This document shows, piece by piece, positions 6,990 to 9,351 of a stretch of 9,351 nt of DNA; position 1 is the stretch's first letter; every line of letters starts with the position of its first letter. The DNA lies in assembly GCA_003523465.1 (NCBI GenBank), contig DQAA01000458.1:4856-14206 (forward strand). Direction: 5' to 3'. Origin of the DNA: Pseudomonas sp. (GTDB taxonomy: Bacteria; Pseudomonadota; Gammaproteobacteria; Pseudomonadales; Pseudomonadaceae). Both the position numbers and the translations under genes were made by a program. The notes beneath the pieces were generated by a model. It saw nothing but the letters and a program-made list of their open reading frames with translations. It made no database searches and was not told the origin of the DNA.

Positions 6990-7455
6990 TTCGTCACCTC
7001 TGTGCGTTAATGTTTCCATCTTCTAAATCGAAGTGGGAAACGAAATTTACCGCTGTCAAGAAGAACGATCGTGGTATTGCCTAGCCGTTGGTCGCGTCTC
7101 CTTCTGCGGTCTTGACAGCATCGGATCAAGCTCAGAAGTGGTCAAACTGGAATAATCTATGTGCAGATAGGCACGATCTATCTACGCGGGATCGTCGAGC
7201 CGTGCTCGTCTCCTAGCCGGGAGAGGGCAACGATCATCGCTACATCGCGCCTCCTAGCTTGATCTAGGAACAGTCAGCTCGACCCAGCGAGACATGAGGA
7301 GGCCGCATGCAGCAGGTACTCCTGCCCCCCGAGTTGCCCCTGGACCTAGTGGCCTTCGATGGGTTGCTCAGCACGTGGCGCCTGTTAGCGGCGCACACGG
7401 CATGCCTGCAATCTTCGCCTGGTTGAAGCAATACAGAGTTGCTCTTCAAGACTCG
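6990..7455. promoter_or_regulatory. Long intergenic region upstream of the dehydrogenase
   Basis: This region separates the dehydrogenase start from the 3' end of the upstream LysR gene and should carry the dehydrogenase promoter. Visible structures are a 9-bp inverted pair GCTGTCAAG (7052-7060) and CTTGACAGC (7111-7119), each containing an outward-facing TTGACA but with no good -10 at the right distance; a short dyad GTGC/GCAC (7161-7164, 7171-7174); and TCCTAG/CTAGGA (7252-7257, 7264-7269). A bulged hairpin, TTGAAGCAA (7423-7431) with TTGCTCTTCAA (7439-7449), lies just past the LysR stop and may end its transcript. Confidence 0.4.
7307..7426 (+). CDS. Possible short ORF (39 residues), unknown
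   Basis: An ATG preceded at 4 bases by GAGGAGG (7296-7302), a near-perfect ribosome binding site, opens a 39-codon frame whose peptide begins MQQVLLPPELPLDLVAFDG and ends at TGA 7424-7426. It is leucine-rich without a clear membrane helix and resembles nothing I can name. It is antisense to the direction of the flanking genes. It may be the N-terminal stub of a lost gene, a small protein, or chance. A competing frame from ATG 7294 overlaps it. Confidence 0.2.
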   Translation: MQQVLLPPELPLDLVAFDGLLSTWRLLAAHTACLQSSPG

Positions 7456-8397
7456 CTATTTCAGGGGGCTTTGAGATGAGTCTGCTTTGGGCTGGAACCG
7501 ACGATGGATCGATATAACGGATTGAAGAGTGGCGGCGAGTTCGGGGGTGTGCACCATTTCGAGCAATGCACGCGATGACGGTGCCTCGAACGCATTTTTC
7601 CCAGCAACGAATCCGACATTTGAGTGCGACATTGGTCCATTGATTGCGATTGCGTGGAGATTTGGAATGTGCGCGAGTTGGCCGGCGAGAGATTGCGGAA
7701 GAACTGCCGAATATTTTCCTGTCGCCACGTGTGCCGATAGCACGTCAATTGAATCAGTGCGAATAGTCTGCGCGGTACATTGCATCAGCCTATCTTGAAT
7801 GGGTTCAGGTACTGCCGAGTTCAGCACGCAGAGTTGTCTATTGAGAACATGGTCCCACGTTGTGCTTCGGGGTTGCTGTGTTCTCGCGGCGTGAAAAAGG
7901 AAAATGCGTTCACGGTACAGAAGGTGAGTATCGAAGTCTTCCCCTGGGATATCCTCCAAATGCATGAGTGCGATATCCAAATTGTTTTCTCGAATCGCCT
8001 GTAGCAGGGAAGAAGCGCCGGAAACCAGAACTGATTGTTGAAGTAAGGGTGTTTTTTCAGCAAGGGCGATGCTTAATGTGGGCGCTACACCGGCAGTTCC
8101 TGGGAGTATCCCTAGCCGGAATTGCCCCTCTATACCTCGCCGTAGTGCGGAGAGTTCTCGCTCCAGCCCTTTGCAGTCGTCATACATCTGCTGAGCCCAA
8201 GACAGTACGCGCATCCCTTCAGAAGTGAGGCCGTCATAGCGTCGGCCATGACGCACGATCTCGACACCCATGTCTTCCTCCAATTGCTTAATGCCCGCGG
8301 AGAGTGTCGGCTGAGAAACATTGCAGCTTTTGGCCGCGTTGCCAAAATGGCCTTCACGGTGCAAAGCAAGCAAGTATTCAAAGTTTCTTACGATCAT
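7456..8397 (-). CDS. LysR-type transcriptional regulator, formate-dehydrogenase-regulator-like
   Basis: A full-length 313-residue LysR regulator: winged helix-turn-helix at 1-60 (HFGNAAKSCNVSQPTLSAGI, then LGVEI-like MGVEIVRHGRRYDGLT), linker helix about 62-90, and effector domain from about 92 (GQFRLGILPG). The HGRRYDGLTSEG block and the opening (M-F-YL-AL---HF--AA) recall LysR proteins near formate dehydrogenase operons, which would fit the formaldehyde dehydrogenase downstream; this is a resemblance from memory, not an alignment. The ATG at 8397 has only a weak purine-rich stretch (AGAAGAAAA) upstream. It lies on the same strand as the dehydrogenase, 466 bp away, so the two are probably not one simple operon. 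The gene is visibly less GC-rich than the integrase and peroxidase genes, suggesting separate acquisition. Confidence 0.88.
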   Translation of the reverse strand: MIVRNFEYLLALHREGHFGNAAKSCNVSQPTLSAGIKQLEEDMGVEIVRHGRRYDGLTSEGMRVLSWAQQMYDDCKGLERELSALRRGIEGQFRLGILPGTAGVAPTLSIALAEKTPLLQQSVLVSGASSLLQAIRENNLDIALMHLEDIPGEDFDTHLLYRERIFLFHAARTQQPRSTTWDHVLNRQLCVLNSAVPEPIQDRLMQCTAQTIRTDSIDVLSAHVATGKYSAVLPQSLAGQLAHIPNLHAIAINGPMSHSNVGFVAGKNAFEAPSSRALLEMVHTPELAATLQSVISIHRRFQPKADSSQSPLK

Positions 8398-8881
8398 ATA
8401 TTTTCTTCTGATAAAGTTGATTGGATTTTATACTTTCACGAAAAACCCTGCGCACGCTTCGATCCGCGTCCAACCTTGGGCACGTAGCTGGCACGCATGA
8501 AAGGCTGCCGCGCGCAGTGTCCATACAGTAGGTTCGACTCGTCATCGACGGTCAGCACCACAACGCACGGGACAGCCAATAGCGCGAACACAGGTGCTTT
8601 GCGCTGTGGGCGAGTCGTCCTCATGTAGCTTAGCAGTTGGCGCGTTCTGGAAGGGAGTAAGCGTGAGTGGTGAGGCACGCAACCGCAAAAGGCGGTGCTA
8701 AGCTCTTGAGCTGTTCGGGTCGTGGCCGTTGAAGCGGCGAGAGAATGGAGCCTGCCATGGCCGTTGTGGCGCAGCTAGTACACCATGCCCCCAGCGTTTC
8801 CTTAGCTGCGATTGACGGGCATGCCTGGCGGTAGCTCAATAACAGCCATTTATGGATGAAGGAACGAGGGGAATAAGGCAG
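8398..8881. other. Intergenic region without a recognisable gene
   Basis: This region is AT-rich for its first 50 bases (likely the LysR promoter) and GC-richer afterwards. Open frames on the minus strand (8436-8678, 8630-8839) lack ribosome binding sites and show no family resemblance. A tiny plus-strand frame of about 29 codons from ATG 8745 is equally unsupported. A small stem ACCGC/GCGGT (8682-8686, 8692-8696) is present without a T-run. The stretch could hold remnants of a lost gene but shows nothing I can name. Confidence 0.45.
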
Positions 8882-9313
8882 ATGAAGATATTCACGATTG
8901 GATTCACTAAGACCTCCGCGCGGTCCTTCTTCACCAAGTTAAGTGCTTCTGGTGCCAAGCGCCTTGTCGATGTTCGCCTGAATAATGTTTCGCAATTGGC
9001 CGGATTCGCTAAACGCGAGGATCTTCGATATTTTTCCGAGGCGTTGTGTGGGATGGAATATGAACATCTACCAGCACTTGCTCCAACCAAAGACATGTTC
9101 GAGGAATATAAAATAAAAGGGGGAGATTGGGATATCTACGCCAGTAAATTTCTGGATTTAATGTCGTCCCGAAAGATTGAGTCAATCGATAAAGAAAAGA
9201 TTGATAACAGTTGCCTGCTTTGCAGCGAAGACAAGCCCCATCACTGCCATCGGAGGCTAGTGGCCGAGTACCTTGCAGGCAAATGGCCGAATGTTGAGAT
9301 CGTGCATCTTTAG
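8882..9313 (+). CDS. DUF488 family protein
   Basis: A 143-residue protein of the DUF488 family, whose biochemical role is not established. Family marks are the opening strand KIFTIGFTK (2-10), DVRLNNVSQLAGFAKREDL (30-48) with the conserved Asp-Val-Arg, a middle block EHLPALAPTK (61-70), and the C-terminal signature CLLCSEDKPHHCHRRLVAEY (111-130) containing the Cys/His cluster that suggests metal or nucleotide binding. The ATG at 8882 is preferred: GAGGGG lies about 10 bases upstream, and the family begins with this strand; an in-frame ATG at 8852 has no ribosome binding site. The gene is clearly AT-richer than the left part of the window, a sign of foreign origin. DUF488 genes are often found in islands, but any defence or repair role here is only a guess. 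Confidence 0.88.
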   Translation: MKIFTIGFTKTSARSFFTKLSASGAKRLVDVRLNNVSQLAGFAKREDLRYFSEALCGMEYEHLPALAPTKDMFEEYKIKGGDWDIYASKFLDLMSSRKIESIDKEKIDNSCLLCSEDKPHHCHRRLVAEYLAGKWPNVEIVHL

Positions 9314-9351
9314 AGGGGCGACGTAGCTCCCAATGTCATCAACTTAAGCCC

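Noticed and set aside
3257..7390. A 13-base sequence CGCTAACAGGCGC at 3257-3269 and, inverted, at 7378-7390
   Set aside because: About one such match is expected by chance in a window of this size, and neither copy lies in a similar context; no attC-like or transposon structure surrounds them.
8436..8678. Minus-strand 80-codon frame with a hydrophobic stretch (ALLAVPCVVVLTV)
   Set aside because: No ribosome binding site at its ATGs, no recognisable family and a competing overlapping frame; not supportable as a gene.
2328..8830. CATGCCTGGCGG seen near 2329 and 8822 as a possible repeat
   Set aside because: One copy lies inside the peroxidase coding sequence and the match does not extend beyond about 12 bases; chance similarity is sufficient.
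1..9351. CRISPR array, toxin-antitoxin pair, retron or phage structural genes
   Set aside because: No regularly spaced repeats, no small paired toxin gene next to the XRE gene, no reverse transcriptase motif and no phage structural proteins are visible.

Overview
The window looks like the integrase-proximal end of a genomic island or integrative and conjugative element (ICE) in a moderately GC-rich proteobacterium, of the Pseudomonas, Xanthomonadales or Burkholderiales kind. It opens with the last 17 bases of a tRNA-Gly gene (T-arm end, acceptor stem and encoded CCA). These are followed by a UUCG-loop terminator and a long P4-type tyrosine recombinase reading away from the tRNA. A roughly 650-residue integrase beside the 3' end of tRNA-Gly is the arrangement of the ICEclc (IntB13) family. 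That identification rests on remembered family knowledge; the window does not reach the conjugation genes or the other end of the element.

Layout. 1-243: tRNA-Gly 3' end (attachment core), terminator and integrase control region, with a hairpin that overlaps the integrase ribosome binding site. 244-2187: integrase (+) with a C-terminal extension of about 240 residues. 2201-2224: a perfect hairpin between convergent genes. 2225-3193: DyP-type heme peroxidase (-). 3312-3965: a LysR-type regulator that has lost its DNA-binding domain (-). 4027-4057: two tandem dyads in front of a small XRE-type repressor (4085-4378, +). 4401-5291: an intact LysR-type regulator (-) related to the headless one. 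5292-5774: no recognisable gene, but a strong 9-bp hairpin. 5775-6989: glutathione-independent formaldehyde dehydrogenase family zinc enzyme (-). 6990-7455: non-coding or regulatory DNA with one doubtful short ORF. 7456-8397: a third LysR-type regulator (-), of the type found near formate dehydrogenase operons. 8398-8881: nothing recognisable. 8882-9313: DUF488 family protein (+).

How the parts may fit. The integrase gives mobility. The remaining genes read as accessory cargo of mixed origin: a heme peroxidase, a formaldehyde-oxidising dehydrogenase with a possible formate/C1-type LysR regulator upstream on the same strand, and a LysR/XRE/LysR regulatory cluster with one broken member. Base composition visibly drops to the right (third LysR and DUF488 genes), which suggests the cargo was assembled in several steps. 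I found no clearly new multi-gene system. The most unusual items are the integrase C-terminal module, which resembles a toxin-binding antitoxin domain, the sequestered integrase ribosome binding site, and the headless LysR facing an XRE gene across a double operator-like element.
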